A stretch of DNA of 58,566 nt from Aeromonas media (GCF_000819985.1 NZ_CDBZ01000066.1:1-58566), one strand, 5' to 3'. Positions 8,883-18,748 are shown, counted from the first letter of the stretch. The notes: generated by a model not told the origin, from the letters alone. Numbers and translations are program-made.

Positions 8883-9950
8883 ATGAAAGAGCTGAAGAAC
8901 GATCGATACCTGCGTGCCCTGCTGCGCCAGGATGTGGACATGACCCCGGTGTGGATGATGCGTCAGGCTGGCCGCTACCTGCCGGAATACAAGGCGACCC
9001 GCGCCGTCGCGGGGGACTTCATGTCCCTGTGCCGCAACGCCGAGCTGGCCTGTGAAGTCACCCTGCAGCCGCTGCGCCGCTATCCCCTCGATGCCGCCAT
9101 CCTCTTCTCCGATATCCTGACCGTGCCCGACGCCATGGGGCTGGGCCTCTACTTCGAGCACGGGGAAGGCCCGCGCTTCGAGCGCCCCATCAAGTCCATG
9201 GCCGACGTGCAGGCGCTGCCCATCCCGGATCCGGAAGACGAGCTGGGTTACGTGATGAACGCGGTGCGCACCATTCGCCGCGAGCTCAAGGGCGAAGTGC
9301 CGCTGATCGGCTTCTCCGGCAGCCCCTGGACCCTGGCCACCTACATGGTGGAGGGGGGCAGCTCCAAGGCCTTCACCAAGATCAAGCAGATGATGTATGC
9401 AGAGCCGCAGACCCTGCACCTGCTGCTGGACAAGCTGGCGGACAGCGTGATCAGCTACCTCAACGCCCAGATCAAGGCGGGTGCCCAGTCCGTCATGGTG
9501 TTCGACACCTGGGGCGGCGTGCTGACCCCCCGCGATTACTGCGACTTCTCCCTGCAGTACATGCACAAGATTGTCGATGGCCTGATCCGCGAGAATGAGG
9601 GGCGCCGCGTGCCGGTCACCCTGTTCACCAAGAATGGCGGCCAGTGGCTGGAACAGATCGCCGCCACCGGCTGCGATGCGCTGGGACTGGACTGGACCAC
9701 AGACATCGCGGATGCCAAGCGCCGGGTCGGTGACAAGGTGGCGCTGCAGGGCAACATGGATCCCTCCATGCTTTACGCCGCGCCTGCGCGTATCCGCGAA
9801 GAGGTCGCCACCATTTTGGCGGGCTTTGGCAGCGGCAACGGCCACGTCTTCAATCTGGGTCACGGCATCCATCAGGATGTGGACCCGGAGCACGCCGGGG
9901 TGTTTGTGAATGCGGTGCACGAGCTGTCGGCTCAGTACCACGGCCGCTGA
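8883..9950 (+). CDS. hemE: uroporphyrinogen decarboxylase HemE
   Basis: HemE removes four acetate carboxyls from uroporphyrinogen III to give coproporphyrinogen III in heme synthesis, in the cytoplasm. The 355-residue protein has the family size and the N-terminal signature [15 protein letters not shown] with the substrate-binding Arg residues, plus [12 protein letters not shown] (catalytic Asp) and [17 protein letters not shown] chose the ATG at 8883 because it aligns with known HemE starts ([14 protein letters not shown]) and has an AGGA site 8-9 bases upstream. The frame is open 120 bases further but without support. Confidence 0.97.
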   Translation: MKELKNDRYLRALLRQDVDMTPVWMMRQAGRYLPEYKATRAVAGDFMSLCRNAELACEVTLQPLRRYPLDAAILFSDILTVPDAMGLGLYFEHGEGPRFERPIKSMADVQALPIPDPEDELGYVMNAVRTIRRELKGEVPLIGFSGSPWTLATYMVEGGSSKAFTKIKQMMYAEPQTLHLLLDKLADSVISYLNAQIKAGAQSVMVFDTWGGVLTPRDYCDFSLQYMHKIVDGLIRENEGRRVPVTLFTKNGGQWLEQIAATGCDALGLDWTTDIADAKRRVGDKVALQGNMDPSMLYAAPARIREEVATILAGFGSGNGHVFNLGHGIHQDVDPEHAGVFVNAVHELSAQYHGR

Positions 9951-9972
9951 GCGCGGCAGACAGCACGATGAG

Positions 9973-9996
9973 AACGGGGCCTGCGGGCCCCGTTTT
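9973..9996 (+). terminator. hemE terminator
   Basis: Stem AACGGGGCC / GGCCCCGTT (9973-9981, 9986-9994) with a TGCG loop, followed by a short T-run. Confidence 0.8.
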
Positions 9997-10137
9997 GCTG
10001 CCCGGCCTCGCGGGGGCTGCATCCTGGTCACCGCTCGGGTTACACTGCACCACCACTGAACAGGGTCGCGGACAGGATGGGCGAGTGCACCTCCTGACGA
10101 CCGTGTGAGGGCGTCGTCGAACATGGCAGGAGGCAGG

Positions 10138-11067
10138 ATGGGCAAGAGTGCATGGGACTGGGGAATCGATCTTGGCGGAACCAAGTGCGAGTGCGTGGTA
10201 CTCGAGGGTGACGAGGTGCTGCTGCGCCATCGCATCCCCACCGAGCGCCGTGGCGGTTACGAGCACATGATAGGCCAGATCGCCAAACTGGTGGACGAGT
10301 GCGCCGAGCGGCTCGGCCAGCGTCCCGCCATCCTCGGCATGGGCACCCCGGGGGCGCGGGATCCCCAGACCGGGCTGATGAAGAACTGCAACACCACAGA
10401 GCTCAACGGCAAGCCGTTCAAGGAAGATCTGGAGCGCAGGCTCGGCATTCCTGTGCTGATCGCCAACGACGCCAACTGCTTCGCCCTGGCGGAAACCCAT
10501 CTGGGGGCGGTGCGCCAGCACCATCCCGATGCCAAGGTGGTGTTCGGTATCATCATGGGCACAGGGGTGGGCTCCGGCATCGTCATCAACGGCCAGATCC
10601 TCAACGGCCATCACGGCATTGCCGGTGAGTGGGGCCACAACGTGCTCTCTCCCGACGGCCCCGAGTGCTACTGCGGCAAGCGCGGCTGCGTCGAGACCTT
10701 CATCAGCGGCCCGGCGCTGGAGGCCTGGTATGAGGCCAAGGCCAAGCGCCATCTGTCACTGGCCCAGATAGTGGCGGCCAGTGCCCACGATCACGTCGCC
10801 AGACTCACCATGGACCGGCTGCACCTGCTGTTCGGCCAGGCCTTGGCCAACGTGGTCAACATTCTGGATCCGGACGTCATCGTCATCGGTGGCGGGGTGG
10901 GCAACGTGCAGAGCCTCTACAGCGTCGGTCGGCAGACGGTACTGCCATTCCTCTTCAACCCCCGCTTCGCCACCCCCATCATAGCGCCGGCCCTGGGAGA
11001 CAGTGCCGGGGTGTTCGGGGCCGCGCTGCTGGCCAGAGGCGTCTTCAAGGAGGCCCTGCTGTCGTGA
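10138..11067 (+). CDS. mak: ROK-family sugar kinase, fructokinase (Mak)-like
   Basis: A 309-residue ROK kinase that would phosphorylate a hexose with ATP. The ATP-binding DLGGTK opens the protein. The ROK zinc/sugar signature is intact: GIAGEWGHN then CYCGKRGCVETFISG. The segments KNCNTTELNGKPF and LANVVNILDPDVIVIGGG match E. coli Mak (manno(fructo)kinase) more closely than NagK in my reading, so fructose or mannose is the likely substrate; N-acetylglucosamine remains possible. ATG at 10138 was chosen because AGGAGG ends 4 bases before it; ATGs at 10123 and further upstream are alternatives. It may be co-transcribed with epd 49 bases downstream. Confidence 0.85.
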   Translation: MGKSAWDWGIDLGGTKCECVVLEGDEVLLRHRIPTERRGGYEHMIGQIAKLVDECAERLGQRPAILGMGTPGARDPQTGLMKNCNTTELNGKPFKEDLERRLGIPVLIANDANCFALAETHLGAVRQHHPDAKVVFGIIMGTGVGSGIVINGQILNGHHGIAGEWGHNVLSPDGPECYCGKRGCVETFISGPALEAWYEAKAKRHLSLAQIVAASAHDHVARLTMDRLHLLFGQALANVVNILDPDVIVIGGGVGNVQSLYSVGRQTVLPFLFNPRFATPIIAPALGDSAGVFGAALLARGVFKEALLS

Positions 11068-11116
11068 ACCAGTCAGGGACCCGTCACTTTGTCGCAGGTA
11101 AGGACACAGATTTTTC

Positions 11117-12127
11117 ATGATCAAGATTGCCATCAACGGATACGGGCGCATCGGCCGCAACGTGTTGCGCGCCCTCTACGAGAGCGGCCGCGATAACCAG
11201 CTTAAGATAGTCGCCATCAACGAACTGGCGGCCCCGGAGGCCATGGTGCATCTGACCCGCTTCGACACCAGCCACGGCCGGTTCGGCTATCCGGTGCAGC
11301 TCGCGGGCAACAGCATGCTGGTGGGGGAGGATCTCATCTCCCTGTTCGCCGAGCAGGATCCGTCGCGGCTACCCTGGCGGGCGCTGGGGGTGGATGTGGT
11401 GCTGGACTGCACCGGGGTATTCGGCTCCCGGGCCGATGCCGAATTGCATCTGGGGGCGGGAGCGGGCAAGGTCTTGTTCTCCCATCCAGCGGATGCAGAT
11501 GTGGATGCCACCATAGTCTACGGGGTGAACCATCAGGTGCTGACGGGGCGGGAGCGGATCGTCTCCAATGCCTCCTGTACCACCAACTGCGTGGTGCCCG
11601 TCATCGAAACATTGCATCGAGAATTCGAGATAAATTGTGGTACTATTACGACAATTCATTCGGCCATGCACGATCAGCAAGTCATCGATGCCTATCACAG
11701 CGACTTGCGTCGAACCCGGGCCGCCAGCCAGTCCATCATCCCGGTGGATACCAAGCTGGCAAAGGGGTTGGAGCGAATCCTTCCTCACTTCGCCGGCAAG
11801 TTCGAGGCGATCGCGGTACGGGTGCCGACCATCAACGTCACCGCCATGGATCTGAGCATTACTGTTCGTAAAAAAGTGACAGTTAGTGACGTAAATCAAG
11901 CCCTGCAACGGGCATCCAGAGGTACATTACAGGGTATCCTGGACTACACGGAAGAGCCGCTGGTCTCCGTAGACTTTAATCATGATGCACACTCCTGCAT
12001 CATTGATGGTACCCAGACCCGGGTGAGCGATGCCAACCTCGTCAAGATGTTGATGTGGTGTGATAACGAATGGGGCTTCGCCAACCGCATGCTGGATACC
12101 ACCCGGGCCATGATGGCCGCAGGCTGA
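11117..12127 (+). CDS. epd: D-erythrose-4-phosphate dehydrogenase Epd
   Basis: Epd oxidises erythrose 4-phosphate to 4-phosphoerythronate, the first committed step toward pyridoxal phosphate. The 336-residue protein is of the GAPDH superfamily: Rossmann start [17 protein letters not shown], catalytic NASCTTNC, and the Epd-type segment [20 protein letters not shown], which distinguishes it from GapA. It stands directly before pgk and fbaA, the classic epd-pgk-fba order. Its product feeds the pathway that includes PdxJ, found at 32.5 kb. Two patches (about 11610-11660 and 11850-11960) are AT-rich with codons unlike the rest. Confidence 0.95.
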   Translation: MIKIAINGYGRIGRNVLRALYESGRDNQLKIVAINELAAPEAMVHLTRFDTSHGRFGYPVQLAGNSMLVGEDLISLFAEQDPSRLPWRALGVDVVLDCTGVFGSRADAELHLGAGAGKVLFSHPADADVDATIVYGVNHQVLTGRERIVSNASCTTNCVVPVIETLHREFEINCGTITTIHSAMHDQQVIDAYHSDLRRTRAASQSIIPVDTKLAKGLERILPHFAGKFEAIAVRVPTINVTAMDLSITVRKKVTVSDVNQALQRASRGTLQGILDYTEEPLVSVDFNHDAHSCIIDGTQTRVSDANLVKMLMWCDNEWGFANRMLDTTRAMMAAG

Positions 12128-12193
12128 GAGTCTGCACCGGGCGCAAGGTTACTGTTTTTTTAACATTACCTGAAAATATATAGAGGACTGAAT

Positions 12194-13357
12194 ATGTCTG
12201 TTATCAAGATGACCGACCTGGATCTGGCGGGTAAACGCGTTCTGATCCGTGCTGACCTGAACGTGCCGGTAAAAGACGGCAAGGTCACTTCCGATGCACG
12301 TATCGTGGCGACGCTGCCGACCATCAAGCTGGCTCTGGAAAAGGGCGCCAAGCTGATGATCACCTCCCACCTGGGTCGTCCGACCGAGGGTGAATACAAC
12401 GAAGAATTCTCCCTGGCCCCGGTAGTCAACTATCTGAAAGACGCTCTGTCCTGCCCGGTCCGCCTGGCCAAGGATTACCTGGATGGCGTAGAAGTCGCCG
12501 CCGGTGAGCTGGTTGTGCTGGAAAACTGCCGTTTCAACAAAGGCGAGAAGAAGAACACCGAAGAGCTGGCCAAAAAATACGCCGCCCTGTGTGACGTCTT
12601 TGTAATGGATGCGTTCGGTACTGCTCACCGTGCCGAAGGTTCCACCTACGGTGTGGCCCAGTTCGCCCCGGTTGCCTGTGCCGGTCCGCTGCTGGCGGGT
12701 GAACTGGACGCCCTGGGCAAGGCCATGCTGAAGCCCGAGCGCCCCATGGTTGCCATCGTTGGCGGCTCCAAGGTCTCCACCAAGCTGACCGTGCTGGAAT
12801 CCCTCTCCAAGATCGCTGACCAGCTGGTGGTTGGTGGTGGCATCGCCAACACCTTCATCGCCGCTGCCGGTCACAACGTCGGCAAGTCCCTGTGCGAGCA
12901 CGACCTGATCGACACCGCCAAGAAGCTGGCTGCCGAGACCAACATTCCGGTGACCACAGACGTCGTCGTGGGTACCGAATTCTCCGAGTCCACCCCGGCC
13001 ACCATCAAGTCTGTTAGCGATGTGACCGATGGCGACATGATCTTCGACATCGGCCCTGACTCTGCCAAGGCCCTGGCCGACATCATCATGAACGCCAAGA
13101 CCATCCTGTGGAACGGCCCGGTCGGTGTGTTCGAGTTCGACCAGTTCGCCGAAGGCACCAAGGTGATCGCCGAAGCTATCGCCGCTTCCCCGGCCTTCTC
13201 CATCGCTGGCGGTGGTGACACCCTGGCCGCCATCGACAAGTTCGGCATCGCCGACAAGGTCTCCTACATCTCCACCGGCGGCGGCGCCTTCCTGGAGTTC
13301 GTAGAAGGCAAGGTACTGCCGGCTGTCGCGATTCTCGAAGAGCGCGCCAAAGCCTAA
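12194..13357 (+). CDS. pgk: phosphoglycerate kinase Pgk
   Basis: Pgk interconverts 1,3-bisphosphoglycerate + ADP and 3-phosphoglycerate + ATP in glycolysis. The 387-residue protein has the usual two-domain pattern: the N-terminal substrate signature [15 protein letters not shown], the phosphate-binding segment SHLGRPT, and C-terminal nucleotide-binding [13 protein letters not shown] and [10 protein letters not shown]. Codon use is strongly biased, as in highly expressed genes. AGAGGA precedes the ATG. Confidence 0.98.
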   Translation: MSVIKMTDLDLAGKRVLIRADLNVPVKDGKVTSDARIVATLPTIKLALEKGAKLMITSHLGRPTEGEYNEEFSLAPVVNYLKDALSCPVRLAKDYLDGVEVAAGELVVLENCRFNKGEKKNTEELAKKYAALCDVFVMDAFGTAHRAEGSTYGVAQFAPVACAGPLLAGELDALGKAMLKPERPMVAIVGGSKVSTKLTVLESLSKIADQLVVGGGIANTFIAAAGHNVGKSLCEHDLIDTAKKLAAETNIPVTTDVVVGTEFSESTPATIKSVSDVTDGDMIFDIGPDSAKALADIIMNAKTILWNGPVGVFEFDQFAEGTKVIAEAIAASPAFSIAGGGDTLAAIDKFGIADKVSYISTGGGAFLEFVEGKVLPAVAILEERAKA

Positions 13358-13367
13358 TTGACCCGGG

Positions 13368-13389
13368 ACGGGGGGCAAAAGCCTCCCGT
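13368..13389 (+). terminator. hairpin between pgk and fbaA
   Basis: ACGGGGGG / CCTCCCGT stem (one G-T pair) with loop CAAAAG, followed by TTCGTTT. It sits 11 bases past the pgk stop and may attenuate or protect the pgk message rather than stop it fully, since fbaA follows. Confidence 0.5.
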
Positions 13390-13473
13390 TTCGTTTATCA
13401 TGTGGCCGCTGTGCCGGTTCATGATGAACCCCCCATTTTTTATTAACGGCATACGAGAACAGGACGATTAAAC

Positions 13474-14553
13474 ATGTCTAAGAAAATTTTCGACTTCGTA
13501 AAACCCGGCGTGATCACTGGTGATGACGTTCAGAAAGTGTTCGCCATCGCTAAAGAGAACGGCTTTGCTCTGCCTGCCGTGAACTGCGTCGGTACCGACT
13601 CCGTCAACGCCGTGCTGGAAGCTGCCGCCAAGGTCAAAGCCCCGGTCATCGTTCAGTTCTCCAACGGTGGTGCCGTGTTCACCGCCGGCAAGGGTCTGAA
13701 GCTGGAAGGCCAGCAGGCTGCCATCATCGGTGCCATCTCCGGTGCCAAGCACGTGCACGCCGTTGCCGAAGCCTACGGTGTACCGGTAATCCTGCACACC
13801 GACCACGCCGCCAAGAAGCTGCTGCCGTGGATCGACGGTCTGCTGGAAGCGGGCGAGAAGCACTTTGCCGAGACCGGCAAGCCGCTGTTCTCCTCCCACA
13901 TGCTGGATCTGTCCGAAGAGTCTCTGGAAGAGAACATCGACATCTGCTGCGAGTACCTGACTCGCATGGCCAAGATGAACATGACTCTGGAGCTGGAACT
14001 GGGTTGCACCGGTGGCGAAGAAGACGGTGTGGACAACAGCCACATGGATCAATCCGCCCTGTACACCCAGCCGGAAGATGTGGCTTACGCCTACGAGCGT
14101 CTGTCCAAGATCAGCCCGCGTTTCACCATCGCTGCCTCCTTCGGCAACGTGCACGGTGTTTACAAGCCGGGTAACGTCAAGCTGACCCCGTCCATCCTGG
14201 ACGCTTCCCAGAAATACGTTTCCGAGAAGTTCGGTCTGCCGGCCAAGTCCCTGGACTTCGTGTTCCACGGTGGCTCAGGTTCCACCCTGGAAGAGATCCG
14301 CGAATCCATCTCCTACGGCGTCGTGAAGATGAACATCGACACCGACACCCAGTGGGCTACCTGGGAAGGTCTGTTGAACTTCTACAAGACCAACGAAGCC
14401 TACCTGCAAGGCCAGCTGGGCAACCCGGAAGGCGCCGACAAGCCGAACAAGAAGTTCTACGATCCGCGCGTATGGCTGCGTGCCGGTCAGACTTCCATGA
14501 TCGCCCGTCTGGAGAAAGCCTTCTCCGACCTGAACGCCATCAACGTACTGTAA
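13474..14553 (+). CDS. fbaA: class II fructose-bisphosphate aldolase
   Basis: This zinc aldolase cleaves fructose 1,6-bisphosphate to dihydroxyacetone phosphate and glyceraldehyde 3-phosphate. At 359 residues it matches E. coli FbaA (class IIA). Metal-binding features are visible: LHTDHAAKK, the ELELGCTGGEEDGVDNS segment, GNVHGVYKPGNVKL and FHGGSGS. Codon use is of the highly expressed type. It is the last gene of epd-pgk-fbaA and is closed by two tandem terminators. Confidence 0.98.
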   Translation: MSKKIFDFVKPGVITGDDVQKVFAIAKENGFALPAVNCVGTDSVNAVLEAAAKVKAPVIVQFSNGGAVFTAGKGLKLEGQQAAIIGAISGAKHVHAVAEAYGVPVILHTDHAAKKLLPWIDGLLEAGEKHFAETGKPLFSSHMLDLSEESLEENIDICCEYLTRMAKMNMTLELELGCTGGEEDGVDNSHMDQSALYTQPEDVAYAYERLSKISPRFTIAASFGNVHGVYKPGNVKLTPSILDASQKYVSEKFGLPAKSLDFVFHGGSGSTLEEIRESISYGVVKMNIDTDTQWATWEGLLNFYKTNEAYLQGQLGNPEGADKPNKKFYDPRVWLRAGQTSMIARLEKAFSDLNAINVL

Positions 14554-14577
14554 TTCGTTACCGTATCTTGATTGCTG

Positions 14578-14604
14578 AAGAGGCGCCCTGCGGGGCGCCT
14601 CTTT
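14578..14604 (+). terminator. first fbaA terminator
   Basis: An 11-base perfect stem (14578-14588 with 14593-14603), loop TGCG, followed by a short T-rich tail. Confidence 0.88.
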
Positions 14605-14630
14605 CATTTTGGGCCCTCGGCTGGCCCCTA

Positions 14631-14656
14631 AAAAGGTGTCCTTCGGGACACCTTTT
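14631..14656 (+). terminator. second, tandem fbaA terminator
   Basis: Stem AAAAGGTGTCC / GGACACCTTTT around a TTCG-type loop. It lies 27 bases after the first terminator, so readthrough from the strong glycolytic operon is stopped twice. Confidence 0.88.
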
Positions 14657-14763
14657 ACATTTCTGTGATCCACGGAGGCTGGAATGGTGACCCTGGGCTG
14701 GGTATTATCGATGACACTGCGTTTAATTTAGTAAACAAATGCAACCAAGGCAGGATGCTGAGC

Positions 14764-16068
14764 ATGCAGACAGGAAGACACAACGGACACCAGGAGCACG
14801 TGGCCTCCTATTATGCGGCCACCCGCAACGACCATAGGCAGTGGCCCGAGCTCAGCGGTGAGCTGGATGCCGACGTCTGCATCATAGGCGGCGGTTTCAC
14901 CGGCCTCAACACCGCCATCAACCTGGCCGAGGCCGGTTACAAGGTGGTGCTGCTGGAGGCCAACCGCATCGGCTGGGGCGCCTCTGGGCGCAACGGCGGC
15001 CAGCTCATTCGCGGCATCGGCCACGACACCAGCCAGTTTGCCCGCTGGATAGGCGAGCAAGGGGTGCGCGAGCTGGACCTGATGGGGCTGGAGGCGGTGC
15101 AGCTGGTGCGCGAGCGGGTCGCGCGGTTCAACATCGACTGCGATCTGATCTGGGGCTACTGCGACCTCGCCACCAAGTCACGCCACCTCAAGGGATTTGA
15201 GGAGGATGCCGAGCACTTGGCCAGCCTGGGTTACCGGCATGAACTCAGGCTGGTCCCCAAGGGGGAGATAAGGTCAGTGGTGGGGTCGGATCGCTATATC
15301 GGCGGCATGATCGACATGGGCTCAGGCCACCTGCACCCCCTCAACCTGGCGCTCGGCGAGGCCCGTGCGGCAGCCAGCCTGGGCGTCGCCCTGTTCGAGC
15401 ACTCCAGGGTGACCCACATCGAGTATGGCGAACGGGTCGAGGTGACCACGGCCCACGGCCGCTGCCGCGCCAACTACCTGGTGATCGGCTGCAACGCCTA
15501 CCTCAATGAGCTCAATCCCGAACTGGGGGGCAAGGTGCTGCCGGCGGGCTCCTACATACTCGCCACCCAGGTGCTGGAGAAACGGCTGCGCCAGCGGCTG
15601 CTGCCGCAAAACATGGCTGTGTGCGATCAGAACGTGGCGCTCGACTACTACCGGTTGTCGGCCGATGGTCGCCTGCTGTTTGGCGGGGCCTGCAACTACT
15701 CGGGGCGTGATCCCAGGGACATCAAGGCGTTTATGCTGCCCAAGCTGCTGCGGGTCTTCCCTGAGCTCGCGGGCACCGCCATCGAGTTTCAGTGGGGGGG
15801 CATGATAGGCATAGGCGCCAACCGGCTGCCTCAGATCGGGCGCCTCAAGGAGCATCCCAATGTGTTCTATGCCCAGGCTTACTCGGGGCACGGCCTCAAT
15901 GCCACTCACATGGCCGCCAAGCTGGTGGCCGAGGCGATCAGGGGGGAGAGCCGGGGCTTCGATCTCTTCAGTAGCGTGCCCCACATGACCTTCCCCGGCG
16001 GACCTGCCCTGCGCTCCCCCTTGCTGGCGCTCGGGATGCTGTGGCACCGGATGAAGGATCTGCTGTAA
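14764..16068 (+). CDS. FAD-dependent oxidase, gamma-glutamylputrescine oxidase (PuuB)-like
   Basis: A 434-residue DAO-family flavoprotein. The dinucleotide-binding motif CIIGGGFTGLNTAINLAEAG lies near the N-terminus, followed by NRIGWGASGRNGGQL (covalent/FAD-contact region in this group). The C-terminal YSGHGLNATHMAAKLVAEAI closes the FAD site. Overall layout and many segments (ASYYAAT, GHLHPLNLALGEA, LDYYRLSADGRLLFGG) follow E. coli PuuB, which oxidises gamma-glutamylputrescine in putrescine breakdown. No puuA, puuC or puuD is nearby, so another gamma-glutamylated or free amine could be the substrate. Start is uncertain: ATG at 14755 or 14764 share the same AAGG/AGG site. Confidence 0.85.
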   Translation: MQTGRHNGHQEHVASYYAATRNDHRQWPELSGELDADVCIIGGGFTGLNTAINLAEAGYKVVLLEANRIGWGASGRNGGQLIRGIGHDTSQFARWIGEQGVRELDLMGLEAVQLVRERVARFNIDCDLIWGYCDLATKSRHLKGFEEDAEHLASLGYRHELRLVPKGEIRSVVGSDRYIGGMIDMGSGHLHPLNLALGEARAAASLGVALFEHSRVTHIEYGERVEVTTAHGRCRANYLVIGCNAYLNELNPELGGKVLPAGSYILATQVLEKRLRQRLLPQNMAVCDQNVALDYYRLSADGRLLFGGACNYSGRDPRDIKAFMLPKLLRVFPELAGTAIEFQWGGMIGIGANRLPQIGRLKEHPNVFYAQAYSGHGLNATHMAAKLVAEAIRGESRGFDLFSSVPHMTFPGGPALRSPLLALGMLWHRMKDLL

Positions 16069-16105
16069 GTCTAAGGGGGAGGGCTGGCGGCAGGGAGGAG
16101 GGCGC

Positions 16106-16525
16106 TTATCCCTGCTGCGCCGGTTCTGCCAGTTGCCAGCCCTGCTCTGTCTTCATCATCCAGACCTGGCTCTCCTGCGCCAGGGCCTGGCCTGCCTCGA
16201 ATTCGCCGTATTTGCGCTCCAGCTCCATCAGCGCCATCTCCTGCTGGAAGGGGCCGACCCTGTCATAGACCAGATCCTCGTCGTGCAGTACCTGCAGCTG
16301 ATCCAGCCCCTGCTTGAAGTGGAGCCGGTAGCTCACCCTGACGAGATAGACCCCCTCCATCCGCTCCTCCTTGTCGAGCACGGCGAAGTCGCTGATCTCG
16401 AACAGGTTAGCGTCTGTCTCGGCCTGCAGCCTGGCGGTGACCTGGCTCTGGATCGCCTCTTCACCTGGACCTGAGTTGCAGCCATAGAGCCAGCAGGCCA
16501 GCAGGGGGATGAACCACTTTTTCAT
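16106..16525 (-). CDS. putative lipoprotein of unknown function
   Basis: A 139-residue secreted protein with a lipoprotein signal: MKKWFIPLLACWLYGCNSG, with lipidation expected at Cys16. The mature part has no family I recognise; it reads as a mixed alpha/beta domain followed by acidic, Gln/Glu-rich helices. The ATG at 16525 has GGAG 8 bases upstream and gives a normal signal peptide, unlike the longer open frame to 16588. A promoter is visible upstream. It is convergent with the PuuB-like gene. Confidence 0.75.
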   Translation of the reverse strand: MKKWFIPLLACWLYGCNSGPGEEAIQSQVTARLQAETDANLFEISDFAVLDKEERMEGVYLVRVSYRLHFKQGLDQLQVLHDEDLVYDRVGPFQQEMALMELERKYGEFEAGQALAQESQVWMMKTEQGWQLAEPAQQG

Positions 16526-16579
16526 CAAAACTCCGGATGATGCGAGACGGGAAAGGGAAAATTTTGCCATGGCGCCTGT

Positions 16580-16608
16580 CATATACAAGGGATGGTCAGA
16601 AAAATCAA
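16580..16608 (-). promoter_or_regulatory. sigma-70-type promoter of the lipoprotein gene
   Basis: On the minus strand TTGATT (16608-16603), a 17-base spacer, then TATATG (16585-16580), about 55 bases before the lipoprotein ATG. Confidence 0.55.
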
Positions 16609-16655
16609 CGCGCAGTGGAGAGGGCGGCCCGCGAGCTAAAGCAGACCGCCATGAT

Positions 16656-18434
16656 TCAGCGCAGCTTGTCCAGCTGGCCGAGGAACTCGGCGGGCCCCAT
16701 AAAGCCGGTCACCCGCTGACCGCTTACCTCGTTGCCATCGCGATCGAAGAAGATCAGGGTCGGTAGCCCCAGCACGTTCAGCCCGTTGAGCAGCGCCACA
16801 TCCGCATCGTCGTTGGCGGTGACATCCGCCTGCAGCAGCACCATGTCAGCAAAGCGCGATTGCACCTCGGGATCGCTGAAGGTCTTGTGCTCGAACTCCT
16901 TGCAGGCGACGCACCAGTCGGCGTAGAGATCCAGTAGCACCGGCTTGCCGCGGGCGGCCTCGAGTCGGGTCTTGAGGTCATCCAGGGTCTTGATGCGGAT
17001 GAATTGAGGAGCCTGGATCCCGGTGCTGGCCTTGACGCCAGGCTCGGGCAGCAGCAGGTCCTTGCCCACCACCACCAGAGTCATCATCACCAGCAACAGC
17101 ACGAAGCCGCCGAGACTCTTGCCGAGCGAGTGGGCGCGATGCTGGTTGTGGTGATAGAGATAGGCACACAGCACCAGCGCCCAGCCGAGCCAGAGCAGGG
17201 TGGCGATCTGCTCGCTCAAGAGCCGTGACAGCAGCAGTATGGGCACCGCCAGCAGTGCAAAACCAAAGAGTTGCTTGATCACATCCATCCAGGCGCCCGC
17301 CTTGGGCAGCAACTTGCCCCCCGAGGTGCCGAGCAGCAGCAGCGGCAGACCCATCCCCAGCGACAGGGCATAGAGCGCCGCGCCGCCAAGCCAGAGATCG
17401 CCGCTCTGGGCTACGTAAATAAGCGCCCCCGAGAGCGGCGCCGTGGTGCAGGGGGAGCAGACCAGGCCGGAGATCATCCCCATGATGGCAACCCCTACCA
17501 CGGATCCACCCTGTTGGCGGTTGGAGAGGCCTGACAGCCGGGTCTGCAGGCTACTCGGCAGTTGCAGGGTATAGAGCCCGAACATGGAGAGCGCCAGCAG
17601 CACGAACATGATGGAGAGGCCGATCAGCACATAGGGGTGCTGCAGCGCGGCCTGGAACTTCAAGCCGGCCGAGGCGACGACCAGCCCGAGCAGGGTGTAG
17701 GTGACCGCCATCCCCTGCACATAGACGAAGGAGAGCAGGAAGGCGCGGCGGGTGGAGAGGTGCTGACCGGCACCGGCGATGATGCCGGTCAAAATGGGGT
17801 ACATGGGGAAGACGCAGGGGGTGAATGCCAGCCCCAGCCCGAGCGCAAAGAAGGCGGCGATGCTGAGCCAGAAGCCCTGGCTGCCGAGGGCGGCCGCCAG
17901 TCGATCCTGCTGGCTGCTGGCTGGCGCTTTGATGGCGTCAGCGGGGCCGGCCTGCCCGGCGGCGTCACTGGTGGCAGTGAGAGGCTGCACGGGGATCAGC
18001 TTGTCGGTGGGCGGATAGCAGAGACCCTCGGTGCAACCCTGATAGCTTATCTTGAGGCTGGCGGAGCCCCCCACCTCGGTCAGGGTGACGGGGATCTTCA
18101 GCTCCTGATAGAAGACCCGGGTCTTGCCGAAGAAGTCATCCTCATGTTCGGTGCCTGCAGGCAGCACGGGCGCCTCGAAGGCGAGGTTGTCCCCCTTGAC
18201 GCCGATGCTGTGGCGATAGAGATAGTAACCGTCGGCGAGGCGCAGGGTCAGCAGCAGCTTGTTTCCTTGCTGCTCGCTCTCGAGGGCGAAGGCCTCGTCG
18301 ACTTTCAGAAATTTGGGCTGGGCATTGGTCTCGATGCCGAGACTGCTGAGCAGATCCTGGCTGCTGGCCTGGACGGGGACCGCGAGCAGGCTCAGCAGGA
18401 GCAGCAGGGGGGAAAGCAGGTGAAACAGTGTCAT
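16656..18434 (-). CDS. dsbD: thiol:disulfide interchange protein DsbD
   Basis: DsbD moves reducing power from cytoplasmic thioredoxin to periplasmic DsbC, DsbG and CcmG. The 592-residue protein has a signal peptide (MTLFHLLSPLLLLLSLLAVPVQA), an N-terminal immunoglobulin-like domain with the redox pair in YQGCTEGLCYPP, eight membrane segments with the paired Cys of FTPCVFPMYP and CSPCTTAPLSG, and a C-terminal thioredoxin domain with WCVAC. All six expected cysteines are present. The ATG overlaps the cutA stop as ATGA and has GGAG just before it, so the two genes are translationally coupled, as in many Gammaproteobacteria. Confidence 0.97.
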   Translation of the reverse strand: MTLFHLLSPLLLLLSLLAVPVQASSQDLLSSLGIETNAQPKFLKVDEAFALESEQQGNKLLLTLRLADGYYLYRHSIGVKGDNLAFEAPVLPAGTEHEDDFFGKTRVFYQELKIPVTLTEVGGSASLKISYQGCTEGLCYPPTDKLIPVQPLTATSDAAGQAGPADAIKAPASSQQDRLAAALGSQGFWLSIAAFFALGLGLAFTPCVFPMYPILTGIIAGAGQHLSTRRAFLLSFVYVQGMAVTYTLLGLVVASAGLKFQAALQHPYVLIGLSIMFVLLALSMFGLYTLQLPSSLQTRLSGLSNRQQGGSVVGVAIMGMISGLVCSPCTTAPLSGALIYVAQSGDLWLGGAALYALSLGMGLPLLLLGTSGGKLLPKAGAWMDVIKQLFGFALLAVPILLLSRLLSEQIATLLWLGWALVLCAYLYHHNQHRAHSLGKSLGGFVLLLVMMTLVVVGKDLLLPEPGVKASTGIQAPQFIRIKTLDDLKTRLEAARGKPVLLDLYADWCVACKEFEHKTFSDPEVQSRFADMVLLQADVTANDDADVALLNGLNVLGLPTLIFFDRDGNEVSGQRVTGFMGPAEFLGQLDKLR

Positions 18435-18748
18435 GAGGTCTCCTGTGTCAACCAGTCGAGATAGGGTTGATGACCCTGGCTTGCGGGGAGCGCCAGGATC
18501 TCCGGCACCTGGTAAGGGTGGTGGGCCAGAATGCACTGACGCAAGGGCTCGAACAGCGAGGCCCTGGATTTGATGATGAGCTGGATTTCACGTGCGCGCT
18601 CAATTTTCCCCTGCCAGCGATAGACGGAGTTTACTCCCGGTAACTGGTTGATGCAGGCGGCGAGGCGCTGGGTGAGGAGGTGCTCGCAGAGGAGGTCTGC
18701 ACTGGCTTCATCAGGGCAGGTGCAGAGCACCAGAATGGCGTCGGTCAT
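18431..18748 (-). CDS. cutA: divalent-cation tolerance protein CutA
   Basis: A 105-residue trimeric ferredoxin-like-fold protein linked to copper and other divalent-cation tolerance. Family features are VLCTCPDEASADLLCEHLLTQRLAACINQLPGVNSVYRWQGKI and ELILxIKSR-like IQLIIKSRASLFEPL, ending in HPYQVPEILALPASQGHQPYLDWL. I chose the ATG at 18748, which aligns with family starts, although its ribosome site is weak. The stop overlaps the dsbD ATG. Confidence 0.93.
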   Translation of the reverse strand: MTDAILVLCTCPDEASADLLCEHLLTQRLAACINQLPGVNSVYRWQGKIERAREIQLIIKSRASLFEPLRQCILAHHPYQVPEILALPASQGHQPYLDWLTQETS

